A stretch of DNA of 64,000 bases from Verrucomicrobiia bacterium (lineage in GTDB: Bacteria > Verrucomicrobiota > Verrucomicrobiia > Limisphaerales > UBA8199): assembly GCA_035946615.1 (NCBI GenBank), contig DASYZB010000030.1, forward strand, positions 27,639 to 91,638. Reading direction: 5' to 3'. Positions within the stretch are counted from its first letter, which is position 1. Every line of letters begins with the position of its first letter. The notes under the pieces are model-generated. The model had not been told where the DNA came from. It was given only the letters and a program-made list of their open reading frames with translations, and searched no databases. Of the stretch, positions 18,368 to 26,641 are shown piece by piece. The position numbers were made by a program, and so were the translations under genes.

Positions 18368-18660
18368 TGGGAAAGATTGCTGACAAGGAAGCTCAAGGCC
18401 GAAGAAAACGGCTCGGCTGGGGAAGGAGCAGAGCGCTGGCTCACGAACACAAGTGTGCCGCAAAGAATCAACACGAGGGCCGCACAGCTTAACCCCCACG
18501 CACTGCTTTGCAGTTCTTCAAAAACCGTGGGGGCTTGGGGTGGTTTTCGGGAAGCCAAAACACGCCCGGAAAAACCAAACGGCGCCTGCTCTGGCAGGAC
18601 GGGTGACGCTCGCCGCGCCCATTTGAGCAACCGTTTCAGTTCAGGGTCCATCCGATTCAT
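18364..18660 (-). CDS. Small single-helix membrane protein, possible anti-sigma factor
   Basis: 98 residues: a short basic cytoplasmic N-terminus (DPELKRLLKWARRASPVLPE), one membrane helix (LSCAALVLILCGTLVFV) and a short tail. It overlaps the sigma gene by 4 nt upstream and the Spy-like gene by 4 nt downstream, so all three are probably translationally coupled. Position and topology suggest an anti-sigma factor. The zinc-binding His-x3-Cys-x2-Cys motif of ZAS proteins is absent, so this is inference. Confidence 0.65.
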   Translation of the reverse strand: MNRMDPELKRLLKWARRASPVLPEQAPFGFSGRVLASRKPPQAPTVFEELQSSAWGLSCAALVLILCGTLVFVSQRSAPSPAEPFSSALSFLVSNLSQ

Positions 18661-19253
18661 AAATGCGCTTCTCCTTTCAGGCTTCTAAAGGCCTTGTTCA
18701 ACCGGCGTCGTGCCCTGAAAGCTCGCACCCGGATAGCCACGGAGGACCAACCGGTCACCTGCTGAATCTCGTCCACCGAGCGGTCCTCCATTTCCAGCAT
18801 GCGCATTAGGAGGCGATCCTCGGGCCCCAAAGCCTCAAGCAGCTTGTTGACCAGTTCGCGGACACCGAGCAAATGGGCAGGGTCTGCATCCTCCGCGTCC
18901 GGGCTTATCACTGTCTCAAGAGCCGCTGCTTGCTCTTCAGATAAGTCCGCCATCCGCCATTCCGGGCGGGCCATTTGAGCACGGATGGCATTCAGACAAT
19001 GATTAACGGCAATGCGAGAGACCCAGTGCTCCACAGGCACTTTGCCTTCAAACTGATCCAGTTTCGCAAACATTTTCACAAAAATTTCCTGCGCCAAATC
19101 TTCTTCAGCCGCTCGCCGCGGCAGATTACCGCGCACGATTCGGATCACCGTTGGATACAGGTATTCCACCAGCGAGCGGGCGGCATCCTGGTCTTGCTTG
19201 CGCACTCGCGCCAGGCACTCTGCAACGTCCAAATCCAAGTCGTTTCTATTCAT
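18657..19253 (-). CDS. ECF-type RNA polymerase sigma factor
   Basis: 198 residues with sigma region 2 (residues ~25-95; RRAAEEDLAQEIFVKMFAKL is region 2.2 and VEHWVSRIAVNHCLNAIR is regions 2.3-2.4) and region 4 (~135-190; VDEIQQVTGWSSVAIRVRAF is the helix-turn-helix). A 40-residue acidic linker separates them. First gene of a tightly overlapping three-gene cassette whose products are both membrane-anchored, the usual layout of an ECF system responding to envelope signals. The inducing signal cannot be read from the sequence. Confidence 0.92.
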   Translation of the reverse strand: MNRNDLDLDVAECLARVRKQDQDAARSLVEYLYPTVIRIVRGNLPRRAAEEDLAQEIFVKMFAKLDQFEGKVPVEHWVSRIAVNHCLNAIRAQMARPEWRMADLSEEQAAALETVISPDAEDADPAHLLGVRELVNKLLEALGPEDRLLMRMLEMEDRSVDEIQQVTGWSSVAIRVRAFRARRRLNKAFRSLKGEAHL

Positions 19254-19362
19254 GACACGCGAGACGCCCGCCGCGTTACGGCGGGATTACGCTGTTTTTC
19301 ATTGCGTGCGCTTCTTTCTTCGTGCTTTCTAAAGAACTGTTTTTTATCGGACAGTCTTAATT

Positions 19363-21453
19363 ATGAAAGAATACCATGCTGCTGATATTCGCAACTTCGC
19401 CATCGTCGGCCATGCCTCTGCGGGAAAAACCATGCTCAGTGAAGCCATGCTGGCCACGGCCGGCGTCATCAACCGCATGGGGACCATTGCGGGGGGATCG
19501 ACCGTCTCGGATTATCATGACAGCGAGCAGCATCGGCAAATCTCCGTTTCCACCACGCTCATGCACCTGGAATGGCTCGGGAAGAAGTTCAACCTCCTGG
19601 ATTCGCCCGGCTACGCCGACTTCATCAGTGAGGGCCTTGGGGCGCTGCGGGTAAGCGATTTTGCGTTGATTGTGGTGCACGCCAATCACGGAGTGGGCGT
19701 TGGCACTGATGCGGTGTGGAAATATGCAACCCAGCTTGGCATCCCCAAGATGATCGTCATCAACGCATTCGATAAGGAAGAGGTTGATTTCGAAAAGGCC
19801 CTGGCCCAAATCCGCGAGCATTTTGGCAGCCGCATTTTCCCCCTGATGCTTCCGGTCAATCCAGGGCCTGGTTTCAACCAGGTGCTGGATGTGCCGCGCA
19901 GCGAAATCATCTCTTACGCCGGCGATAAGAGCGGCAAGTTCACCGAAGCCACCGCCACCGGGGCTTGGGCTGACCGCGTTAAGGAACTGCACGGGCAACT
20001 CATCGAGCTCATTGCCGAATCGGATGATGCGTTAATGGAGAAATTCTTCGATCAAGGGGGGCTTTCGGAAGAGGAAATGCGGGCCGGGCTGCACGCGGCC
20101 ATTCAGAAGCAGGTGTTCACTCCGCTCTTCGTCACCTCGGCGGAAAATAATATCGGCGTGGCGCGCCTGATGGACCTCATCGCCAAATACGGCTCTTCAC
20201 CTGTGGACCGGCCCAAAGCCCCCGCCGAAGACGCCGACGGCAACGAAATCGAACTCGGCCTCAATGACCCTGACCCCGTCCTCTACATATTTAAAACGAT
20301 GAGCGAGGCGCAATTCGGCGAACTCTCTTTTTTCCGGGTGTACTCGGGCTCGGTAAAATTTGGCAGCGAACTGTACAACACCGACCGCCGCACCACGGAG
20401 AAGATCGGCCAAATTTATCTCCTGAACGGCAAAACCCGGACCAGCGTGCCCACACTCAAAGCAGGAGACATCGGCGCGGTCGTCAAGCTCAAGGACACCC
20501 AGACAGTCAACACTTTATGCGCGACAAAAAAGCCGGTCTCCCTTGCCAAAGTCGATTACCCCAAACCCAACATCCATGCCGCCCTCAAGAGCAGCGGCAA
20601 GGGTGAAGAGGACAAAATCGCCTCCGGCCTGGCGGCGCTGCATCACGAAGACCCAACCTTTCTGTACATGGTCGATTCGGAATTGCGCCAGACGATCCTT
20701 TCGGCTCAAGGCGAGCTGCACCTGGAAGTGATCGCGGATAAATTACGCAAACGCTATAACGTCCATGTCGAACTCATCGAACCGCGCGTGCGCTACCGCG
20801 AAACCATCAAGGGCCGCGGCGACTCGAAGTACCGGCACAAAAAACAGACCGGGGGCGCCGGCCAGTTCGCCGAAGTTTGGATGAAGATCGAACCTAAACC
20901 GCGCGATACCGGAGTCGAGTTCACTCAAAGCCTTTCCGGGCAGAACGTGGATCGGGTCTTTGTGCCCTCAGTTGAAAAAGGGGTAATGAAGGCCTGCGAG
21001 GAAGGCATCCTGGCCGGTTACCGCGTGGTCGATGTGAAGATCGATTTCTACGATGGCAAGATGCACCCGGTCGATTCCAAGGACATCGCTTTCCAGATCG
21101 CGGGCTATTTTGGGTTCAAAGAGGCCTTCACCATGGCCCGCCCCTGCCTGCTCGAACCCATTCACCTGGTCGAAATCCGCATCCCGGAAGATTGCATGGG
21201 CAAGGTGATGGGCGACCTGTCGAGCCGTCGCGGGAAAATCCAGGGCATGGATATGGAGGGGGGATTTCAGTTAATCAAAGCTCATGTGCCGGCCAAAGAA
21301 CTCTACCGCTACTCGAGCACATTGCGCTCCCTGACCGGCGGGCGCGGGGTGCACTCGGAAAGCTTCAATCACTACGAAGAGATGCCCCGAGAGGCCGAGC
21401 AGCGGGTGATTGAAGAGAGCAAACGCGCCAAACTGCAGCCGACCGCAGAGTGA
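19363..21453 (+). CDS. Elongation factor G-like GTPase (EF-G paralogue)
   Basis: 696 residues with all five EF-G domains. G1 is GHASAGKT (16-23), G3 is DSPG (80-83) and G4 is NAFD (134-137). The C-terminal region includes KQTGGAGQFAEVWMKIEP (domain IV) and RIPEDCMGKVMGDLSSRRGK (domain V). The canonical NKxD guanine-recognition lysine is replaced by alanine, and the switch regions differ from standard FusA, so this is a paralogue rather than the housekeeping factor. It is distant from the str operon. A role in translocation, ribosome recycling or ribosome protection cannot be told apart here. Confidence 0.85.
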   Translation: MKEYHAADIRNFAIVGHASAGKTMLSEAMLATAGVINRMGTIAGGSTVSDYHDSEQHRQISVSTTLMHLEWLGKKFNLLDSPGYADFISEGLGALRVSDFALIVVHANHGVGVGTDAVWKYATQLGIPKMIVINAFDKEEVDFEKALAQIREHFGSRIFPLMLPVNPGPGFNQVLDVPRSEIISYAGDKSGKFTEATATGAWADRVKELHGQLIELIAESDDALMEKFFDQGGLSEEEMRAGLHAAIQKQVFTPLFVTSAENNIGVARLMDLIAKYGSSPVDRPKAPAEDADGNEIELGLNDPDPVLYIFKTMSEAQFGELSFFRVYSGSVKFGSELYNTDRRTTEKIGQIYLLNGKTRTSVPTLKAGDIGAVVKLKDTQTVNTLCATKKPVSLAKVDYPKPNIHAALKSSGKGEEDKIASGLAALHHEDPTFLYMVDSELRQTILSAQGELHLEVIADKLRKRYNVHVELIEPRVRYRETIKGRGDSKYRHKKQTGGAGQFAEVWMKIEPKPRDTGVEFTQSLSGQNVDRVFVPSVEKGVMKACEEGILAGYRVVDVKIDFYDGKMHPVDSKDIAFQIAGYFGFKEAFTMARPCLLEPIHLVEIRIPEDCMGKVMGDLSSRRGKIQGMDMEGGFQLIKAHVPAKELYRYSSTLRSLTGGRGVHSESFNHYEEMPREAEQRVIEESKRAKLQPTAE

Positions 21454-21468
21454 CCTTGGGACACCAGG

Positions 21469-23778
21469 ATGAATACAATCCAACGCCTGGCCCAAACGCT
21501 TGGGCTCGCCGAGTGCGTGTTTGCGGCCTTGACGACCTGCGAAGCAGGAAGTTCGCCGCAAACGGCATCTCTTGAAACACCCTTCGTTCGTTTCACTGTC
21601 TCGCATGTCGATGGCACGTGTGAAATTGTCGATAAGAAAGCGCACGTCACCTGGCGCTCGGATGCCAAGCACCCCCACTTCGGCTGGGTGCGGCTGAGCT
21701 TTCATGAGGAACCCTATCGCGCTCAACTCAAGCGGTGCGACTTGCATTCGCTGGGGACCGAGCTGATTGCCTCGTTCCAGCCGTTCGATTCCAGGCCATG
21801 GTCGAAGTTTAATGTGAGCGTGCGCGCGTTGCCGGACCAGAGAACGCTTGAAATCAGTTACCAGGAAGACGACGAACTGCAGGTTGAGAGCGTTTCGCTG
21901 CTCGACACCGTGTTCAGCGTGGCCAACTCGCAAAACGGTTACGTCGTGGTGCCGGTGCGCGAAGGGTTGCTGGTCCCCGCCGACAGCGGTGTCAGTTTTA
22001 CAAACCGGTTCGATACCTACGCTTACGAAGGCTGCCACATGGCCATGCTGGGCGCGGTGCAAAATGGCGCGGCAACGCTCTTGACGTGGAGTGATCCCTA
22101 TGTCGCGGCGGAATTGCGCAGCGTGGTTGATAGGAGCAATCCAGACATGCCAGGCCAGCGCCTTTCACCCGCTCTGGTGCTGACCGGCTCGGCGCGCAGC
22201 TTCCGTGTTCAGTTCCTTGGCAAAGGCGATTACGTGACGATTGCCAAGGCCTATCGGCAGGTCGCGCGAGAGAAGGGCTTGCTGACCACTTGGGAGCAAA
22301 AACTCAAGGGTCACCCCGAGCGGGCGAAGCTTTTCGGGGCTGCGAATTTCAAGTTGTGGAGCGCGCTGGACCGCCGCATGAACGAGCAAAGCACCCAGCA
22401 AGAATCTGTTCGCACCAATTGGACTTTTGCCGAAGCGGCGCAAGTGGCCGAGCACCTCAAAAACGATCTCAAGCTCGACAAGGTGCTCTTCACGCTGGGC
22501 GGGTGGATTCATCGCGGCTACGACAACCAGCACCCGGACATCCTGCCCGCCGCCCCGGAGTGCGGCGGCGACGCCGCGTTTGCCGACTGCGCCCGGCGCG
22601 TCCTGAAGCTTGGCTACCTGTTTTGTCTGCACGATAATTACCAGGACATCTACCGCGACTCACCTTCCTGGAATGAAGGGCTTATCATGAAAACCGAGGA
22701 CCACCAGCTTGCCCACGGCGGCCACTGGGCCGGCGGAATGGCCTATTTAATCTGTTCCAGAATGGCCGTTGGCCTTGCGCAACGTCCTCAGAATTTGCCC
22801 GGTGTGAAGCAGCTTTCGGATGCCAATTCCTATTTCATCGACACAACCTATGCCGCTGGTCTGCAGGAATGCTATGACCCGGCCCATGCCCTCACCCGCG
22901 GGGATGATATGAAATGGAAACAGGCCCTCTCCGATTATGCGCGGCAGGTTTTTGGGGTTTTTGGCAGCGAGGATGGGCGCGAGTGGGCCATTCCGCACAG
23001 CGACTTTTTCGAGGGGCTGACCGGCGTCAGCGGCCATCCTTACCATGACGCGAATTTGCAGGCGAAGCTGGGGGCCTCTGTTGTGCCTTTGTTCGATTTG
23101 GTTTATCGGGATTGCATCGCGATCTACGGCAAATATGGCTACGACCCGAACCGGGCTGCGGAATATGTTCTGCGCCATATCAGCATCGGGCGCCCGCTCA
23201 ATTATCACTCAGTCCCACCCCATTTATATTGGCTGCGGGGGTCTGGCCGGGAAGCTCCCACCCCTTCTTCAGGCGCGCCTGACCCGGCGGTGTTCACGCG
23301 GGCCGAAAACGGCTGGGCATCCGGACTCCACCCCCTGGACCGCTTCGTTAAAAACACCTGCGAAATCCTATCTCCTCTCAACGAATTGACCGCCCGGAGC
23401 CAAATGTCCCAGCATGAGTTTCTCACACCCGATCGGAAGGTGCAGAGAACCGTGTTTGGGCAGGGCGCCACTGCGGTCGAGGTAGTGGTCAATATGAGCA
23501 CTAATGCGTTCGAATATCCCCAGAAGAGCGGCGTCGTGGTCCTCCCGCCATACGGGTTCTTGGTGCAATCACCAACGTTCGTTGCGTTTCATGCGTTGAG
23601 TTGGGGCGGGGTGAGGTACGATGCGCCCGCCATGTTTACGTTGCGAAGCCTCGACAAACACCCTTTAAATCGCTCGCGCAAAGTGCGCGTCTTTCATGCC
23701 TTTGGAAGCGACCAAGTACGGGTCGGCAAACTTACTCATTCGGTGCCGACTGAAATGGTTCTCGGGTTCGGCAGTTAG
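21469..23778 (+). CDS. DUF5696-like secreted protein, possible glycoside hydrolase
   Basis: 769 residues, starting 15 nt after the EF-G paralogue. The N-terminus looks like a weak signal peptide. An N-terminal beta-rich part (residues ~35-270) precedes a probable (beta/alpha)8 barrel (~300-600), with LFTLGGWIHRGYDNQHPDIL, CLHDNYQDIYRDSPSWN and FGVFGSEDGREWAIPHSDFF containing candidate acidic catalytic residues. A C-terminal beta domain follows. This layout recalls the DUF5696/GH101-like group. Catalysis is not proven from sequence, and the link to EF-G is probably only adjacency. Confidence 0.6.
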   Translation: MNTIQRLAQTLGLAECVFAALTTCEAGSSPQTASLETPFVRFTVSHVDGTCEIVDKKAHVTWRSDAKHPHFGWVRLSFHEEPYRAQLKRCDLHSLGTELIASFQPFDSRPWSKFNVSVRALPDQRTLEISYQEDDELQVESVSLLDTVFSVANSQNGYVVVPVREGLLVPADSGVSFTNRFDTYAYEGCHMAMLGAVQNGAATLLTWSDPYVAAELRSVVDRSNPDMPGQRLSPALVLTGSARSFRVQFLGKGDYVTIAKAYRQVAREKGLLTTWEQKLKGHPERAKLFGAANFKLWSALDRRMNEQSTQQESVRTNWTFAEAAQVAEHLKNDLKLDKVLFTLGGWIHRGYDNQHPDILPAAPECGGDAAFADCARRVLKLGYLFCLHDNYQDIYRDSPSWNEGLIMKTEDHQLAHGGHWAGGMAYLICSRMAVGLAQRPQNLPGVKQLSDANSYFIDTTYAAGLQECYDPAHALTRGDDMKWKQALSDYARQVFGVFGSEDGREWAIPHSDFFEGLTGVSGHPYHDANLQAKLGASVVPLFDLVYRDCIAIYGKYGYDPNRAAEYVLRHISIGRPLNYHSVPPHLYWLRGSGREAPTPSSGAPDPAVFTRAENGWASGLHPLDRFVKNTCEILSPLNELTARSQMSQHEFLTPDRKVQRTVFGQGATAVEVVVNMSTNAFEYPQKSGVVVLPPYGFLVQSPTFVAFHALSWGGVRYDAPAMFTLRSLDKHPLNRSRKVRVFHAFGSDQVRVGKLTHSVPTEMVLGFGS

Positions 23779-23834
23779 TTAGCTGCATGGCGCAGAGTTT
23801 ACAAAGGTCGATGCCTGGGGATATTGGAATCGCC

Positions 23835-25340
23835 CTATCCCTGGGCGATCTTGAGATGAGTGATGCGGAAGATAGCCCCTTGAGGTTGGTTGGGCAGGCA
23901 CTCGATTTCCCAGCCATGGGCAAGGACAATCTGTTGTACGACAGCCAGGCCCAAACCTGTTCCGGTCTTCTGCGTAGTGAAGTAAGGCTTGAAGATTTCG
24001 GCACGGCGCTCCGGGGGCACCCCGGGTCCGTTGTCACGCACCTCCAAGGCGGCTTCGGCGGCGCTCTTGCGGGAAGCAACGATTTGGATGTTGCCCGCGC
24101 CGTTGACAGCCTGCACGGCATTGAGCAGCAGGTTGAACAGGGCCTGGCGCAGGAGTTGTTCGTCCGCTTCAATCTGCAGCGAATCGCCCTGGACCTGCAA
24201 CGTAATTTTTTTCTCTTCCAGGTCATAACTCAACGTGCGGACCACCTCGTTGACTACGGAGTTGAGGACCAGGGACGCGCGGCGTACTTCACGCGGCCTG
24301 GAATAATTGATAAACTCATTGAGTTGCGCGGCCACTTTGTCGGCCTCATCCACAATTTCGTGGGACTTTTTGGCTATCTCTGGCGAAGTCTCAGGCTGTT
24401 TGGAGATCATCTGAGCCAGGCCGCGGATGATGTTCAATGGATTGCGCGTTTCATGGGCCAGGCCGGCGGCGGCGAGATTCATCTCTTTGAGGTGGGTGTT
24501 CAGTTCGCTGGCGCGAACCAGCCGGATTTGGAGATCGGAGGATTTCATGAGGCTGCGCCAGGCAACCCCTGTGCCCAGCGCCGAGACGGTGGCCAGCAGC
24601 ACGATGATGCTGCGCAGATAGAGGTCACGTGTGGAAGCTGCATCGAACGATTCGGTGGACATCGCAATCGCCAACCCGTGCAAGGCGCGCTTTTCCATGA
24701 GTGACTGATACTCCTCGTCGCTGAGATTCCGCAGCCACGGTGGCCTGCGGGGCTCGCCACGCCGAAACGGTGGGGGATGGGGATGAGCCGAGGCGATATT
24801 TGTCTCGATTTGAGTTTTGGCTGCTGGGTCAGGGTGCGAAGAGGGCGGTGGGCCGGGATGGAAATCGCGGGGAATCGGAGGGAGAATGACTGTCGGATTA
24901 GTGGCCCCTTCCGGGCTCATGGTGCCTAGATCAACCGGGTGGACAAAAACCACGGTGCGCTGCCCCCAGCGCTCGCCTTGCTGGGCAATGTCCTGTTGGC
25001 TGAGGTCAATTGGCCTGCCTGCCTCGGCAACCGATTCATTGCTGGCATTGAGCAGCACCAGGGCGAGCAGTTCGCTGGACTTGACCAATTCATTGGTGCG
25101 TCCATTGACTAGTTCATCCAGCACCGGCACTATCCGCTCCTGGAGCACCGCCCCGCTGCGAAAACGCATTCCCCGCAGACAAGCGCTGACCGTGTTGGCT
25201 ATATCTTTGGAACGATTGCTTAGATTGGTTTTGGCGGCCTCCCGGACGCGATAATGTTCCTCGGCCTGCCACACCACCACCAGCGCCCAAACGGAGGCAA
25301 GCAACGAGTAGAGAACCAAATTGCGCCGAGCCAAATCCAC
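23835..25340 (-). CDS. Sensor histidine kinase (NtrB/ZraS-like)
   Basis: 501 residues. Membrane helix near 8-24, a periplasmic sensor region (~28-240) with a Pro/His-rich stretch (PGPPPSSHPDPA), and a second helix near 243-262. The dimerisation/phosphoacceptor domain has His296 in AAGLAHETRNPLN. The ATPase domain has NLLLNAVQAV (N box), DNGPGVPPE (G1) and GTGLGLAVV (G2). It lies 30 nt downstream of the secretin gene on the same strand, so it may be cotranscribed with the T2SS operon. No response regulator gene is present in the window. Confidence 0.9.
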   Translation of the reverse strand: MDLARRNLVLYSLLASVWALVVVWQAEEHYRVREAAKTNLSNRSKDIANTVSACLRGMRFRSGAVLQERIVPVLDELVNGRTNELVKSSELLALVLLNASNESVAEAGRPIDLSQQDIAQQGERWGQRTVVFVHPVDLGTMSPEGATNPTVILPPIPRDFHPGPPPSSHPDPAAKTQIETNIASAHPHPPPFRRGEPRRPPWLRNLSDEEYQSLMEKRALHGLAIAMSTESFDAASTRDLYLRSIIVLLATVSALGTGVAWRSLMKSSDLQIRLVRASELNTHLKEMNLAAAGLAHETRNPLNIIRGLAQMISKQPETSPEIAKKSHEIVDEADKVAAQLNEFINYSRPREVRRASLVLNSVVNEVVRTLSYDLEEKKITLQVQGDSLQIEADEQLLRQALFNLLLNAVQAVNGAGNIQIVASRKSAAEAALEVRDNGPGVPPERRAEIFKPYFTTQKTGTGLGLAVVQQIVLAHGWEIECLPNQPQGAIFRITHLKIAQG

Positions 25341-25370
25341 AATAATAGCGGTTAAACGATTAGATTATTC

Positions 25371-26609
25371 TTATTTATGCGTGCTGGGCAAGCTGGAGTT
25401 GGACGGCGGTTTGGCGGGCAGAGCGTCCAGGAATTTATTAATTTCCTCTTCACGGAAGGCTTTCGGGGCATCGGCTTTGGCGCGTTCGCTCGCAGAAAGG
25501 GCGGCCAATGCGGTGGGATTCTGCACGATGCGCGGTGTGAGGAAGATGAGCAACTCGGTTTGGGCGTTGCTGCGCTGCTGCCGTTTGAAAAGGTTCCCTA
25601 AAATCGGAATATCCCCCAGGAGCGGGATTTTGGTGTCGGTATAGGACTTGTCGCTTTCCATCAAGCCTCCGATGATGACTGTCTCGCCGTCAGCGGTGAC
25701 GACGACCGTATCGGCGGAACGATTATCGATGACAGGGGCATTGACTCCGGCGGCGATCGGGACGGTGATGGTCGGATCGAGGGAAGAAATCGAGGGTGAG
25801 ACCATCATTTGGATGAGGCCGTCGGCCGTAATGAAGGGCGTGACTTGGAGCGTGACGCCGATGGTCGTGTAGGTGATGGAGTTTATGGGAGTCCCATTGA
25901 GTGGATTGTAAGAAACGCTGGTGATTAGCGGGACGTACTGCCCGACGTTGATGGTGGCCGGCTGATTATTGCGAGCCAGAATCGAGGGACGGGAGAGGAT
26001 TTTGGCCCGGCCAGCTTGAGCGATTGCGCGCAAGGTCACCTGATAGTCCTGACCGAGAATCTGGTACAACCCGGCGCCCGGCTGCGTGATGGGAGATACA
26101 GCGGAGAAACTGGAGAGTGGCTGGCCGAACTGATTGATGTTAGTGCCGACCACCGAGCTGAGGCCGGACAGGCCGAAGCCATTGACCGCGCTGGCACTGC
26201 TGATGGCGCCATTCATGTTCTGCCTGCCCCATCCGCCCTCGAGGCCGATGTCGGAGGCGTTGTTATAGGTGACTTCGACAAAAACGACTTTGATGAGCAC
26301 TTGCGGTTTGGGTCGGTCCAGATTGGTCAGCACTTGGGAGATGTAGCGAGCGGTGTCCTCATCGGCGATGTACACAACTCGGTGCGTCTCCGGGTCTATG
26401 GAAAAATAGGCGTCGCCAATGGTGCCGTTATTGGGGTATTGGCGTCCGGCGGTGGAGGCGCCGCTGGTGGCGCCGGCGCCAGCGGGCCGGGCGCCGGCAG
26501 CTCCGCCACCCCCGGCACGCTGCTGTGCGTGGATGCAAGGGGTGAATGCGAATGTGAAACTCAATATGGCGCTGAGGTATTGCGGCCGCAATGGGTGTTT
26601 TTTAATCAT
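25371..26609 (-). CDS. gspD: Secretin domain protein, C-terminal half of a split GspD
   Basis: 412 residues with its own signal peptide (YLSAILSFTFAFTPCIHAQQ), a Gly/Ala-rich linker, one N-type domain (FSIDPETHRVVYIADEDTAR) and a full secretin pore domain. The latter includes VEVTYNNASDIGLEGGW, LSRPSILARNNQPATINVG, VTADGETVIIGGLM and PLLGDIPILGNLFK. It forms the outer-membrane channel of the T2SS. It lacks the N0-N2 domains, which are in the gene immediately upstream. Last structural gene of the operon. Confidence 0.9.
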   Translation of the reverse strand: MIKKHPLRPQYLSAILSFTFAFTPCIHAQQRAGGGGAAGARPAGAGATSGASTAGRQYPNNGTIGDAYFSIDPETHRVVYIADEDTARYISQVLTNLDRPKPQVLIKVVFVEVTYNNASDIGLEGGWGRQNMNGAISSASAVNGFGLSGLSSVVGTNINQFGQPLSSFSAVSPITQPGAGLYQILGQDYQVTLRAIAQAGRAKILSRPSILARNNQPATINVGQYVPLITSVSYNPLNGTPINSITYTTIGVTLQVTPFITADGLIQMMVSPSISSLDPTITVPIAAGVNAPVIDNRSADTVVVTADGETVIIGGLMESDKSYTDTKIPLLGDIPILGNLFKRQQRSNAQTELLIFLTPRIVQNPTALAALSASERAKADAPKAFREEEINKFLDALPAKPPSNSSLPSTHK

Positions 26610-26641
26610 AGATGCCTCGGTAGGTTTATGTGAGAGAGTCG

